A DNA stretch of 64,000 nucleotides from Escherichia whittamii. Its GTDB lineage: Bacteria > Pseudomonadota > Gammaproteobacteria > Enterobacterales > Enterobacteriaceae. The stretch is from the NCBI RefSeq assembly GCF_014836715.1, contig NZ_JACSQI010000008.1, positions 1-64,000 of the forward strand, given 5' to 3'. Positions within the stretch are counted from its first letter, which is position 1. Every line of letters begins with the position of its first letter. Below are positions 48,279-59,472 of the stretch, in pieces. The notes beneath the pieces are model-generated. The model had not been told where the DNA came from. It ran no database searches and was given only the letters and a program-made list of their open reading frames with translations. Both the position numbers and the translations under genes were made by a program.

Positions 48279-48917
48279 ATGGCTGTCGCTGCCAACAAAC
48301 GTTCGGTAATGACGCTGTTTTCCGGTCCTACTGACATCTATAGCCATCAGGTCCGCATCGTGCTGGCTGAAAAAGGTGTAAGTTTCGAGATCGAACACGT
48401 GGAAAAGGACAATCCGCCTCAGGATCTGATTGACCTCAACCCGAATCAGAGCGTTCCGACCCTGGTGGATCGTGAGCTGACCCTGTGGGAATCTCGCATC
48501 ATTATGGAATACCTGGATGAGCGTTTCCCGCATCCGCCACTGATGCCTGTTTACCCGGTAGCTCGCGGTGAAAGCCGCCTGTACATGCACCGCATCGAAA
48601 AAGACTGGTACACGCTGATGAACACCATCATCAACGGTTCAGCTTCTGAAGCGGATGCCGCACGTAAGCAACTGCGCGAAGAACTGCTGGCCATCGCGCC
48701 GGTCTTCGGTCAGAAGCCGTACTTCCTGAGCGATGAGTTCAGCCTGGTCGATTGCTACCTTGCCCCGCTGCTGTGGCGTCTGCCGCAACTGGGCATCGAG
48801 TTCAGCGGCCCGGGTGCGAAAGAGCTGAAAGGCTATATGACCCGCGTCTTTGAGCGTGACTCTTTCCTTGCTTCCTTAACTGAAGCTGAACGTGAAATGC
48901 GTCTGGGCCGGAGTTAA
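48279..48917 (+). CDS. sspA: Stringent starvation protein A
   Basis: This 212-residue RNA-polymerase-associated protein has a glutathione-S-transferase fold but no GST activity. It represses H-NS and promotes acid tolerance and phage P1 late transcription. The N-terminal thioredoxin-like domain spans about residues 10-87 and the helical domain follows. It forms an operon with sspB, 5 nt downstream. Its promoter lies in the 268-bp gap 48011-48278. Confidence 0.97.
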   Translation: MAVAANKRSVMTLFSGPTDIYSHQVRIVLAEKGVSFEIEHVEKDNPPQDLIDLNPNQSVPTLVDRELTLWESRIIMEYLDERFPHPPLMPVYPVARGESRLYMHRIEKDWYTLMNTIINGSASEADAARKQLREELLAIAPVFGQKPYFLSDEFSLVDCYLAPLLWRLPQLGIEFSGPGAKELKGYMTRVFERDSFLASLTEAEREMRLGRS

Positions 48918-48922
48918 TCTGT

Positions 48923-49420
48923 ATGGATTTGTCACAGCTAACACCACGTCGTCCCTATCTGCTGCGTGCATTCTATGAGTGGTTGCTGGATAACCAGCTC
49001 ACGCCGCACCTGGTGGTGGATGTGACGCTCCCTGGCGTGCAGGTTCCTATGGAATATGCGCGTGACGGGCAAATCGTACTCAACATTGCTCCGCGTGCGG
49101 TCGGCAACCTGGAACTGGCGAATGATGAAGTACGCTTTAACGCGCGCTTTGGTGGTATCCCGCGTCAAGTTTCGGTACCGCTGGCTGCCGTGCTGGCTAT
49201 CTACGCCCGTGAAAATGGCGCCGGCACAATGTTTGAGCCTGAAGCTGCCTACGACGAAGATGCCAGCATCATGAATGATGAAGATGTATCGGCAGATAAT
49301 GAAACCGTTATGTCGGTCATTGATGGCGATAAGCCAGATCGCGATGATGATAATCATCCTGATGATGAACCGCCGCAACCACCGCGTGGTGGTCGCCCGG
49401 CATTACGTGTTGTGAAGTAA
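48923..49420 (+). CDS. sspB: ClpXP adaptor SspB
   Basis: This 165-residue adaptor binds the ssrA tag and delivers tagged proteins to ClpXP. The folded substrate-binding domain covers residues 1-110, then an acidic, flexible linker rich in Asp/Glu. The ClpX-binding XB motif is at the very C-terminus (GGRPALRVVK). Confidence 0.98.
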   Translation: MDLSQLTPRRPYLLRAFYEWLLDNQLTPHLVVDVTLPGVQVPMEYARDGQIVLNIAPRAVGNLELANDEVRFNARFGGIPRQVSVPLAAVLAIYARENGAGTMFEPEAAYDEDASIMNDEDVSADNETVMSVIDGDKPDRDDDNHPDDEPPQPPRGGRPALRVVK

Positions 49421-49424
49421 AATA

Positions 49425-49449
49425 AAAACAGGCCCTGGTGGCCTGTTTT
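49425..49449. terminator. Bidirectional terminator between sspB and dcuD
   Basis: The stem AAAACAGGCC (49425-49434) pairs with GGCCTGTTTT (49440-49449) around a five-base loop, between convergent genes. Confidence 0.9.
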
Positions 49450-49463
49450 GTCGTTTTAATGTC

Positions 49464-50831
49464 TTAATAAAAAAGCGTAATTGTGGCGATCATATTCACC
49501 AGGAATCCGACTGCCATTGGGATCGCGGTCCGCTTCACCACTTCAAAGGGCGAAACGCCTGCTATTCCTGAAGTTACTACCACTACCGCAGTAATCGGCG
49601 AAACCGCACGCGCCAGCGTTGTGGCAAAGTGCATCGGCATAATCATCACTACCGCAGGTACGTGCAGTCCAGCAGCGATATTCGGAATAAGGCTGGCAAA
49701 TGACATAAATGGCGCATTGCCGGAGCCCATCACAATGGCACAAATGGCAATAACCAGAGCCATAATAATCATCACGCCAATGCCACCAAGGCCAGAATGC
49801 TCCGCTCCTTTGATAACCGCATCAACGGTGCCAATCGTCGTTAATCCCTTCGCAAATATTTCACCGGCGACCACCAGCGTTACCACGTTTGCAAACTGCG
49901 TACCCATGCCGTCAAAAAACGCCTGCACATCATCCATTGTTTCGCGCAAGTTATGTTTGCGGAAGAACTCGACAAACATCGTCATCGTCAAACTTAATAA
50001 CATCACCACCACCAGATGCAGTTCTGACTTCATCAATCCCAGGTGAGCAAGAAGCAGCGAACCGAGCATCAGGATTAACGGCATTACCGGTAAAATGGCG
50101 TAATAGAGCGGCGGAACATGGTCGAGAGCTTTTTGCTCCGCCTGTTCTTGATTGATATTTTTATCTTTTTTGTCAAAAGCGCGTTGCACGAAAAAGTGGG
50201 AGATTGCCACTGAGAGAATGACACAAGAGGCGACCGGCAGCTGATAGTGGAAGAAATAAGTGGCAATTTTCGTTCCTGCTATCTGGGCGGTAAAAATAGA
50301 GTTCGTTTCCAGAATCCCCCATTCAATAGACATGGTGGTCGCGATAACTGCTACCGCAGAGAGGCGACTTACTCCCAGACTTACCAGCGTTGGAAATAAT
50401 GTGACCATCAGCAACATACCCAGACCGGAGGCACTGGTAATAAACTGCGCCATGATTTGGCCGATGACGTAAGTGGCCGACAGAATAAGATACGGTGAGC
50501 GAATGAGTTTTAACGGGCGGCTTAACAAGCTCACCATCGCCCGACTGGCTCCTGTGCGTTCCATGTAGCGGGCATAACCGCCCACCGCCATAATCGACAA
50601 CCCCAACCCGGCAATGCGGTTGGACAGCATGCGCAGGATTTCATTATAAATATCGACGATTAAGTAGCCGCTGCTTTTGGCGGGATCGAGTACACCACCA
50701 AACCCTAACCAGACACCACAAATCATCAGAAAGATACCCGCTGCGGCCAGCACCACCTGTGGCTTGTAATTTTTAAGGATCAAATAGCCCATCGTTATTA
50801 ACACGATGACAGAAATAATTATGCCGAACAT
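49464..50831 (-). CDS. dcuD: Putative C4-dicarboxylate transporter DcuD (YhcL)
   Basis: This 455-residue inner-membrane protein of the DcuC family has about 12-14 hydrophobic helices. The family proposes C4-dicarboxylate exchange or uptake, but K-12 DcuD has no firm substrate. I start at MFGIIIS rather than six codons upstream, matching the K-12 length. It is divergent from nanR. Confidence 0.92.
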   Translation of the reverse strand: MFGIIISVIVLITMGYLILKNYKPQVVLAAAGIFLMICGVWLGFGGVLDPAKSSGYLIVDIYNEILRMLSNRIAGLGLSIMAVGGYARYMERTGASRAMVSLLSRPLKLIRSPYLILSATYVIGQIMAQFITSASGLGMLLMVTLFPTLVSLGVSRLSAVAVIATTMSIEWGILETNSIFTAQIAGTKIATYFFHYQLPVASCVILSVAISHFFVQRAFDKKDKNINQEQAEQKALDHVPPLYYAILPVMPLILMLGSLLLAHLGLMKSELHLVVVMLLSLTMTMFVEFFRKHNLRETMDDVQAFFDGMGTQFANVVTLVVAGEIFAKGLTTIGTVDAVIKGAEHSGLGGIGVMIIMALVIAICAIVMGSGNAPFMSFASLIPNIAAGLHVPAVVMIMPMHFATTLARAVSPITAVVVVTSGIAGVSPFEVVKRTAIPMAVGFLVNMIATITLFY

Positions 50832-51210
50832 TGTTGAACTCCGTGTCAAAAGAAAATGGTCAATCCCATTAACGGCAGATTGAAAACAATGATGTTATAT
50901 TTTTTGCAAGGCTATTTATGGTGTTGATGTCGATTTTTTTAATTGTAAGAAATCAGATTTTTCATTATAAATTATGCCTTTGTGATTATTTATCAAGAAC
51001 ACATTCATAATATTCATAATATCCGCAAATATTCTTGTAAATAATTTGGTTGGGGTGTTTTTATCTGCGTTATATTTATTTTCGCAAAGGTTAATTATTA
51101 AATTAATTACGATAATGATGGTGTACAAAGAGTAAACCCCTTCATTTCACCCTACTTTCAATCCTGTGATAGGATGTCATTGATGATGTTAATCACGCTG
51201 ACCTTAAAGA
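50832..51210. promoter_or_regulatory. dcuD-nanR divergent intergenic region (379 bp)
   Basis: This very AT-rich stretch (especially 50880-51125) holds the dcuD and nanR promoters. The A/T tracts suit H-NS. A 70-codon open frame within it is low-complexity and I reject it. I see no definite operator. Confidence 0.6.
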
Positions 51211-52002
51211 ATGGGCCTTATGAACGCATTTGATTCGCAAAACGAAGATTCTTCACCTGTAATTGGTCGCAACTTGCGTAGCCGTCCGCTGGCGCGTAAA
51301 AAACTCTCCGAAATGGTGGAAGAAGAACTGGAGCAGATGATCCGCCGCCGCGAGTTTGGCGAAGGTGAGCAGTTGCCGTCTGAGCGCGAACTCATGGCGT
51401 TCTTTAACGTCGGGCGTCCTTCGGTGCGTGAAGCGCTGGCGGCGTTAAAGCGTAAAGGTCTGGTGCAAATAAACAACGGTGAGCGCGCTCGCGTCTCGCG
51501 TCCTTCTGCGGACACTATCATCGGCGAGTTGTCCGGTATGGCGAAAGATTTCCTTTCTCATCCTGGAGGGATAGCCCATTTCGAACAGTTACGTCTGTTC
51601 TTTGAGTCCAGCCTGGTGCGCTATGCGGCTGAACATGCCACCGATGAACAAATCGATTTGCTGGCAAAAGCCCTGGAAATCAACAGTCAGTCGCTGGATA
51701 ACAATGCCGCATTCATCCGCTCAGACGTTGATTTCCACCGTGTACTGGCGGAGATCCCGGGTAATCCGATCTTTAAGGCGATCCACGTTGCCTTGCTTGA
51801 CTGGTTGATCGCCGCGCGCCCAACAGTCGCCGATCAGGCATTGCACGAGCATAACAACGTCAGCTATCAACAACATATTGCGATCGTTGACGCGATCCGC
51901 CGCCACGATCCTGACGAAGCCGATCGCGCGTTGCAATCGCATCTCAACAGTGTTTCTGCCACCTGGCATGCCTTCGGCCAAGCTACTCACAAAAAGAAAT
52001 AA
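51211..52002 (+). CDS. nanR: Sialic acid operon repressor NanR
   Basis: This 263-residue GntR/FadR-type repressor is released from DNA by N-acetylneuraminate. A basic N-terminal extension (residues 1-32) precedes the winged helix-turn-helix (about 33-100, [26 protein letters not shown]). The FCD effector domain follows. It is encoded just upstream of the nan operon and its triple GGTATA operator. Confidence 0.97.
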   Translation: MGLMNAFDSQNEDSSPVIGRNLRSRPLARKKLSEMVEEELEQMIRRREFGEGEQLPSERELMAFFNVGRPSVREALAALKRKGLVQINNGERARVSRPSADTIIGELSGMAKDFLSHPGGIAHFEQLRLFFESSLVRYAAEHATDEQIDLLAKALEINSQSLDNNAAFIRSDVDFHRVLAEIPGNPIFKAIHVALLDWLIAARPTVADQALHEHNNVSYQQHIAIVDAIRRHDPDEADRALQSHLNSVSATWHAFGQATHKKK

Positions 52003-52065
52003 TGCCACTTTAGTGAAGCAGATCGCATTATAAGCGTTCTGTATGATGTGTTGCTTATTTGATCT

Positions 52066-52088
52066 GGTATAACAGGTATAAAGGTATA
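52066..52088 (+). promoter_or_regulatory. NanR operator (three GGTATA repeats)
   Basis: GGTATA occurs at 52066-52071, 52075-52080 and 52083-52088, ending 35 nt before nanA. This is the known NanR box, on which multiple dimers assemble to block transcription. Confidence 0.93.
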
Positions 52089-52123
52089 TCGTTCATCAGA
52101 CAAGCATCACTTCAGAGGTATTT

Positions 52124-53017
52124 ATGGCAACGAATTTACGTGGCGTAATGGCTGCACTCCTGACTCCTTTTGACCAACACCAAGCACTGGATAAAGCGAG
52201 TCTGCGTCGCCTGGTTCAGTTCAATATTAAGCAGGGCATCGACGGTTTATACGTGGGTGGTTCGACCGGTGAAGCCTTTGTCCAAAGCCTTTCAGAGCGT
52301 GAACAGGTAATGGAAATTGTCGCCGAAGAGGCGAAAGGTAAGATTAAATTAATCGCTCACGTAGGTTGCGTCAGCACTGCTGAAAGTCAGCAACTTGCGG
52401 TTTCAGCCAAACGTTATGGCTTCGATGCCGTCTCCGCTGTTACGCCGTTCTACTATCCTTTCAGCTTTGAAGAACACTGCGATCACTATAGGGCAATCAT
52501 TGATTCAGCGGATGGTTTGCCGATGGTGGTGTACAACATTCCGGCACTGAGCGGGGTAAAACTGACCCTGGATCAAATCAACACACTGGTTACGCTGCCT
52601 GGTGTAGGTGCGCTGAAACAGACCTCTGGCGATCTCTATCAGATGGAGCAGATCCGTCGCGAACATCCGGATCTGGTGCTCTATAACGGTTACGACGAAA
52701 TCTTCGCTTCCGGCCTGCTGGCGGGCGCAGACGGCGGTATCGGCAGTACTTACAACATCATGGGCTGGCGTTATCAGGGTATCGTGAAGGCGCTGAAAGA
52801 AGGCGATATCCAGACCGCACAGAAGCTGCAAACAGAATGTAATAAAGTCATTGATTTGCTGATCAAAACTGGCGTATTCCGCGGCCTGAAAACTGTCTTG
52901 CATTATATGGATGTGGTGTCTGTACCGCTGTGCCGTAAACCGTTTGGTCCGGTAGATGAAAAATATCTGCCAGAACTGAAGGCGCTTGCCCAGCAGTTGA
53001 TGCAAGAACGCGGGTGA
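52124..53017 (+). CDS. nanA: N-acetylneuraminate lyase
   Basis: This 297-residue class I aldolase splits sialic acid into pyruvate and N-acetylmannosamine. The TIM barrel carries Schiff-base Lys165 (in GALKQTSGD), catalytic Tyr137 (MVVYNIP) and the carboxylate loop GGSTGE. It is the first gene of nanATEKQ. Confidence 0.98.
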   Translation: MATNLRGVMAALLTPFDQHQALDKASLRRLVQFNIKQGIDGLYVGGSTGEAFVQSLSEREQVMEIVAEEAKGKIKLIAHVGCVSTAESQQLAVSAKRYGFDAVSAVTPFYYPFSFEEHCDHYRAIIDSADGLPMVVYNIPALSGVKLTLDQINTLVTLPGVGALKQTSGDLYQMEQIRREHPDLVLYNGYDEIFASGLLAGADGGIGSTYNIMGWRYQGIVKALKEGDIQTAQKLQTECNKVIDLLIKTGVFRGLKTVLHYMDVVSVPLCRKPFGPVDEKYLPELKALAQQLMQERG

Positions 53018-53125
53018 GTTCTTTCCCCTTGCTCGCCCCTACCGGGTGAGGGGAAATAAGCGCATCTGTACCCTACAATTTTCATACCAAAGCGTGTGGG
53101 CATTGCCCACCGCGGGAGACTCACA

Positions 53126-54616
53126 ATGAGTACTACAACCCAGAATATCCCGTGGTATCGCCATCTCAATCGTGCACAATGGCGGGCATTTTCCGCTGCC
53201 TGGTTGGGATATCTGCTTGATGGTTTTGATTTCGTTTTAATTGCCCTGGTACTCACTGAAGTACAAGGTGAATTCGGGCTGACAACAGTACAGGCGGCAA
53301 GCCTGATCTCCGCAGCTTTCATCTCTCGCTGGTTCGGCGGCCTGATGCTTGGCGCTATGGGCGACCGCTACGGGCGTCGTCTGGCAATGGTCACCAGTAT
53401 CGTTCTCTTCTCGATCGGGACGCTGGCCTGCGGCTTTGCGCCTGGCTACATCACTATGTTTATCGCGCGTCTGGTCATCGGCATGGGGATGGCGGGTGAG
53501 TACGGTTCCAGCGCCACCTATGTGATTGAAAGCTGGCCAAAACATCTGCGTAACAAAGCCAGTGGTTTTCTGATTTCCGGCTTCTCGGTGGGGGCTGTGG
53601 TTGCCGCCCAGGTCTATAGTCTGGTCGTTCCGGTCTGGGGCTGGCGTGCACTGTTCTTTATCGGCATCTTACCGATCATCTTTGCTCTCTGGCTGCGGAA
53701 AAACATCCCGGAAGCGGAAGACTGGAAAGAGAAACACGGAGGCAAAGCACCGGTGCGAACGATGGTGGATATTCTCTACCGTGGTGAACATCGTATCGCC
53801 AATATCGTGATGACGCTGGCAGCGGCCACTGCGCTGTGGTTCTGCTTTGCCGGTAATCTGCAAAATGCCGCAATCGTCGCTGTTCTTGGTTTGCTATGCG
53901 CCGCAATCTTTATCAGCTTTATGGTGCAAAGCACGGGCAAACGCTGGCCAACGGGCGTGATGCTGATGGTGGTTGTGTTATTTGCCTTCCTCTACTCATG
54001 GCCGATTCAGGCGCTACTGCCAACGTATCTTAAAACCGATCTGGCTTATAACCCGCATACAGTCGCCAATGTGTTGTTCTTTAGCGGCTTTGGTGCGGCG
54101 GTTGGCTGCTGCGTCGGCGGCTTCCTCGGCGACTGGCTGGGAACGCGCAAAGCCTACGTTTGCAGCCTGCTGGCCTCACAGCTGCTGATTATTCCGGTAT
54201 TTGCGATTGGCGGTGCAAACGTCTGGGTGCTTGGTCTGTTACTGTTCTTCCAGCAAATGCTTGGTCAGGGTATTTCCGGGATCTTACCGAAACTGATTGG
54301 CGGTTATTTCGATACTGACCAGCGTGCAGCGGGCCTGGGCTTTACCTACAACGTTGGCGCGCTTGGCGGCGCACTGGCCCCAATCCTTGGTGCGTTGATC
54401 GCTCAACGTCTGGATCTGGGTACTGCACTGGGATCGCTCTCGTTCAGCCTGACGTTCGTGGTGATCCTGCTGATTGGGCTGGATATGCCTTCTCGCGTTC
54501 AGCGTTGGTTGCGCCCGGAAGCGTTGCGTACTCATGACGCTATCGACGGCAAACCATTCAGCGGTGCCGTGCCGTTTGGCGGTGCCAAAAACGATTTAGT
54601 CAAAACCAAAAGTTAA
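53126..54616 (+). CDS. nanT: Sialic acid/proton symporter NanT
   Basis: This 496-residue major facilitator brings N-acetylneuraminate into the cell. It has an extra central pair of helices compared with standard 12-helix members. MFS signature sequences are visible ([11 protein letters not shown]-like: [15 protein letters not shown]). I start at MSTTTQN, preceded by GGGAGAC, rather than 10 codons upstream. Confidence 0.97.
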   Translation: MSTTTQNIPWYRHLNRAQWRAFSAAWLGYLLDGFDFVLIALVLTEVQGEFGLTTVQAASLISAAFISRWFGGLMLGAMGDRYGRRLAMVTSIVLFSIGTLACGFAPGYITMFIARLVIGMGMAGEYGSSATYVIESWPKHLRNKASGFLISGFSVGAVVAAQVYSLVVPVWGWRALFFIGILPIIFALWLRKNIPEAEDWKEKHGGKAPVRTMVDILYRGEHRIANIVMTLAAATALWFCFAGNLQNAAIVAVLGLLCAAIFISFMVQSTGKRWPTGVMLMVVVLFAFLYSWPIQALLPTYLKTDLAYNPHTVANVLFFSGFGAAVGCCVGGFLGDWLGTRKAYVCSLLASQLLIIPVFAIGGANVWVLGLLLFFQQMLGQGISGILPKLIGGYFDTDQRAAGLGFTYNVGALGGALAPILGALIAQRLDLGTALGSLSFSLTFVVILLIGLDMPSRVQRWLRPEALRTHDAIDGKPFSGAVPFGGAKNDLVKTKS

Positions 54617-54623
54617 TCCTGTT

Positions 54624-54647
54624 GCCCGGCCATGTGCCGGGCCTTTT
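54624..54647 (+). terminator. Hairpin between nanT and nanE
   Basis: The stem GCCCGGC (54624-54630) pairs with GCCGGGC (54636-54642), followed by TTTT. It lies inside the nan operon, so it may be a partial terminator or mRNA stabiliser that reduces nanEKQ expression relative to nanAT. Confidence 0.65.
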
Positions 54648-54662
54648 GCTAAGGGAAGAAGT

Positions 54663-55348
54663 ATGTCGTTACTTGCACAACTGGATCAAAAAATCGCCGC
54701 CAACGGTGGCCTGATTGTCTCCTGCCAGCCGGTTCCGGACAGCCCGCTCGATAAACCTGAAATCGTCGCTGCCATGGCATTAGCGGCAGAGCAGGCTGGT
54801 GCGGTTGCCATTCGCATTGAAGGTGTGGCGAATCTGAAAGCTACGCGTGCGGTGGTGAGTGTGCCGATTATCGGGATTGTGAAACGCGATCTGGAGGATT
54901 CTCCGGTACGCATCACCGCCTATATTGAAGATGTTGATGCGCTGGCGCAGGCGGGGGCTGATATCATCGCTATTGATGGCACCGATCGCCCGCGCCCGGT
55001 TCCTGTTGAAACACTGCTGGCACGTATTCACCATCATGGTTTACTGGCGATGACCGACTGTTCCACGCCGGAGGACGGCCTGGCTTGCCAAAAACTCGGC
55101 GCCGAAATTATTGGCACCACGCTTTCGGGTTACACCACGCCTGAAACACCGGAAGAGCCAGACCTGGCACTGGTGAAGACATTAAGCGACGCCGGATGTC
55201 GGGTGATTGCCGAAGGACGTTACAACACGCCATCCCAGGCTGCAGACGCCATGCGCCGCGGCGCATGGGCGGTGACGGTCGGTTCAGCCATTACGCGTCT
55301 TGAACACATTTGCCAGTGGTACAACACAGCGATGAAAAAGGCGGTGCT

Positions 55349-55352
<4 letters not shown>
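54663..55352 (+). CDS. nanE: N-acetylmannosamine-6-phosphate 2-epimerase
   Basis: This 229-residue TIM-barrel enzyme converts ManNAc-6-P to GlcNAc-6-P. The motifs include [15 protein letters not shown] and the phosphate-binding [10 protein letters not shown]. Its stop codon overlaps the nanK start (ATGA), so the two are coupled. Confidence 0.96.
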
Positions 55353-56685
<1,333 letters not shown>

Positions 56686-56704
56686 AACTTAGTTCGTTTT
56701 AAAG

Positions 56705-56729
56705 ATTCTCCAGACATAGTCTGGAGAAT
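56705..56729. repeat. Palindrome between nanQ and yhcG, copy of a palindrome inside yhcG
   Basis: Perfect 11-bp arms (ATTCTCCAGAC, GTCTGGAGAAT) with loop ATA lie 16 nt past the yhcG stop codon. A sequence identical except for one loop base occurs inside yhcG at 57494-57518. There is no good T run, so it is at best a weak terminator. Confidence 0.9.
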
Positions 56730-56744
56730 TCGAAATTGCTGAAA

Positions 56745-57857
56745 TTAACGGCGTCTATAACCTTCCTCTAGCGCCGCCTGTGTTCGAACGAGTTCATCCG
56801 CGAGTCGTTTCTCATCAGGTAGCTGTATCTTATATTCACTTGCCAGAACGGTGTTAGGCAAACCCGCCAGTGCATAATGCGCTTCTCCGGCTCCTTTCTC
56901 TGCACAGAGAACCAGACCGATGGGCGGATTTTCATCCGGTAGCGTCCAGTGCTCTTTGGCATAGTTGAGATACATATTCATCTGTCCGGCATCGCTATAG
57001 CTGAATTTGCCCACTTTTAGATCGACGATTAGCAGGCAGCGTAAACGGCGGTGGAAAAACAACAGATCGACCCGAAACCAGTTGTCATCAATGCGTAACC
57101 TTCGCTGTCGACCAACAAAGGCAAAATCATCCCCAAGTTCCAGCATGAAATCCATCAGGTGGTTGATCAGAGCCTCCTCAAAATCAGATTCTGAGTATTC
57201 ATCTTTTAATTCCAGAAATTCGAGCACAAAGGGATCGCGTATCGCCTGCTGCGGAAGAATATGCGTCTCGGCAGGAGCGTGTTGTTGCAGCATGGCTGAT
57301 TTGTCATGTGATAGTAATGTCCGCTCATAAAACTGGGTCGCAATTTGTCGTTCGAGCTGACGAGCAGACCAGCCACAGCGGAGCGTCTCTTTTTCATAAA
57401 AACTGCGGGCGTCAGCGTTTTTAACAGAAAGCAAACGGACGTAAGTGGACCAGGGTAGGGGGAAGGATTTGGCGAGTTGCGCTAAATGGCAAGATTCTCC
57501 AGACACAGTCTGGAGAATTGTGGGGGTGAATTGTGCAGACAGTGTCTGCACAATTTCAATTCGTTGAAAACAAATATAAAAATTCTTAAACTGCCATAAA
57601 TTCCTGGTGGAGAACCCACGCTTATACCTTAGACTTAAATCCTTTGATAGCCGCTTGATTAACTGCGTACCATACGCGGCCCGTGCCTCACCACCTTGTT
57701 CAAATTCGACAATTCGTCTGCCAATTTCCCAGTATGTAGCGGTCATTAACGCGTTTACGCTACGTATCGTTTCTGTCCGGGCGCTATCGACCAGATGAAT
57801 AATGCCGTCGTGGATTTGCTGGTAGCCTGCTGTGGTTTGAAATGAGAGCGATTCCAT
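56745..57857 (-). CDS. yhcG: PD-(D/E)XK nuclease-fold protein YhcG (DUF1016)
   Basis: This 370-residue protein has an N-terminal DUF1016_N domain (about residues 10-135) and a C-terminal PD-(D/E)XK domain. Likely catalytic residues are Asp264 (FRVDLLFF) and Asp279-X-Lys281 (IVDLK). Residues 82-131 differ from what I recall of K-12 YhcG and are encoded by DNA containing two palindromes, giving the related peptides VQTLSAQ (103-109) and LQTVSGE (115-121). Its start codon lies in an inverted repeat. It is divergent in context from gltBD-like neighbours and convergent with nanQ. Targets are unknown. Confidence 0.9.
   Translation of the reverse strand: MESLSFQTTAGYQQIHDGIIHLVDSARTETIRSVNALMTATYWEIGRRIVEFEQGGEARAAYGTQLIKRLSKDLSLRYKRGFSTRNLWQFKNFYICFQRIEIVQTLSAQFTPTILQTVSGESCHLAQLAKSFPLPWSTYVRLLSVKNADARSFYEKETLRCGWSARQLERQIATQFYERTLLSHDKSAMLQQHAPAETHILPQQAIRDPFVLEFLELKDEYSESDFEEALINHLMDFMLELGDDFAFVGRQRRLRIDDNWFRVDLLFFHRRLRCLLIVDLKVGKFSYSDAGQMNMYLNYAKEHWTLPDENPPIGLVLCAEKGAGEAHYALAGLPNTVLASEYKIQLPDEKRLADELVRTQAALEEGYRRR
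57494..57518. repeat. Palindrome inside yhcG, first
   Basis: Perfect 11-bp arms (ATTCTCCAGAC / GTCTGGAGAAT) surround loop ACA. It encodes ILQTVSGE on the minus strand. It matches the palindrome at 56705-56729 except for one loop base, over a 28-nt aligned stretch. Confidence 0.92.
57531..57553. repeat. Palindrome inside yhcG, second
   Basis: Perfect 10-bp arms (TTGTGCAGAC / GTCTGCACAA) surround loop AGT. It shares the core CAGAC-N3-GTCTG with the other two and starts 37 bp from the first, close to 12 codons, so the coded peptides are in register. Confidence 0.92.
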
Positions 57858-57898
57858 TATCTTTCCCTTTATATGGCGCTGTGTTGAATAATGGAATC
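57850..57898. repeat. Inverted repeat spanning the yhcG start codon
   Basis: GATTCCATTAT (57850-57860) pairs perfectly with ATAATGGAATC (57888-57898), leaving a 27-nt loop. The ATG of yhcG (57855-57857) is in the arm, and the likely Shine-Dalgarno sequence AAAGGGAAAG is in the loop. It could be an operator or a translation-limiting hairpin. Confidence 0.8.
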
Positions 57899-57998
57899 AG
57901 CTATACGCCGGGCATCTGTCGGTAACAATCCAGATATGCGTATTACATTGGTTTTCTTCAGATTATGCGAGGCACTTTCCAGCAAGAAAGGAGGATTT

Positions 57999-58032
57999 CA
58001 GCGCCGTACTCTTTTCTTAGGAGACGGCGCTG
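57999..58032 (-). terminator. Hairpin downstream of gltD
   Basis: CAGCGCCGT (57999-58007) pairs with ACGGCGCTG (58024-58032), with an inner CTC/GAG extension. It lies 9 nt past the gltD stop. The minus-strand tail is only moderately T-rich, so I call it a probable terminator. Confidence 0.6.
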
Positions 58033-58041
58033 GGGCAGGGA

Positions 58042-59472
<1,431 letters not shown>

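Noticed and set aside
50916-51128. 70-codon minus-strand open frame in the dcuD-nanR gap
   Set aside because: It is AT-rich low-complexity sequence (many Ile, Asn, Lys) without a ribosome site or homolog that I recognise.
53022-53055. Imperfect inverted repeat (TTCCCC...GGGGAA) between nanA and nanT
   Set aside because: The stem is interrupted and has no T run. It may affect mRNA stability, but there is not enough to call it.
56705-56729. nanQ-yhcG palindrome as an ordinary intrinsic terminator
   Set aside because: Neither strand has a proper T run after the stem, and a near copy lies inside the yhcG coding sequence, so a simple terminator does not explain it.
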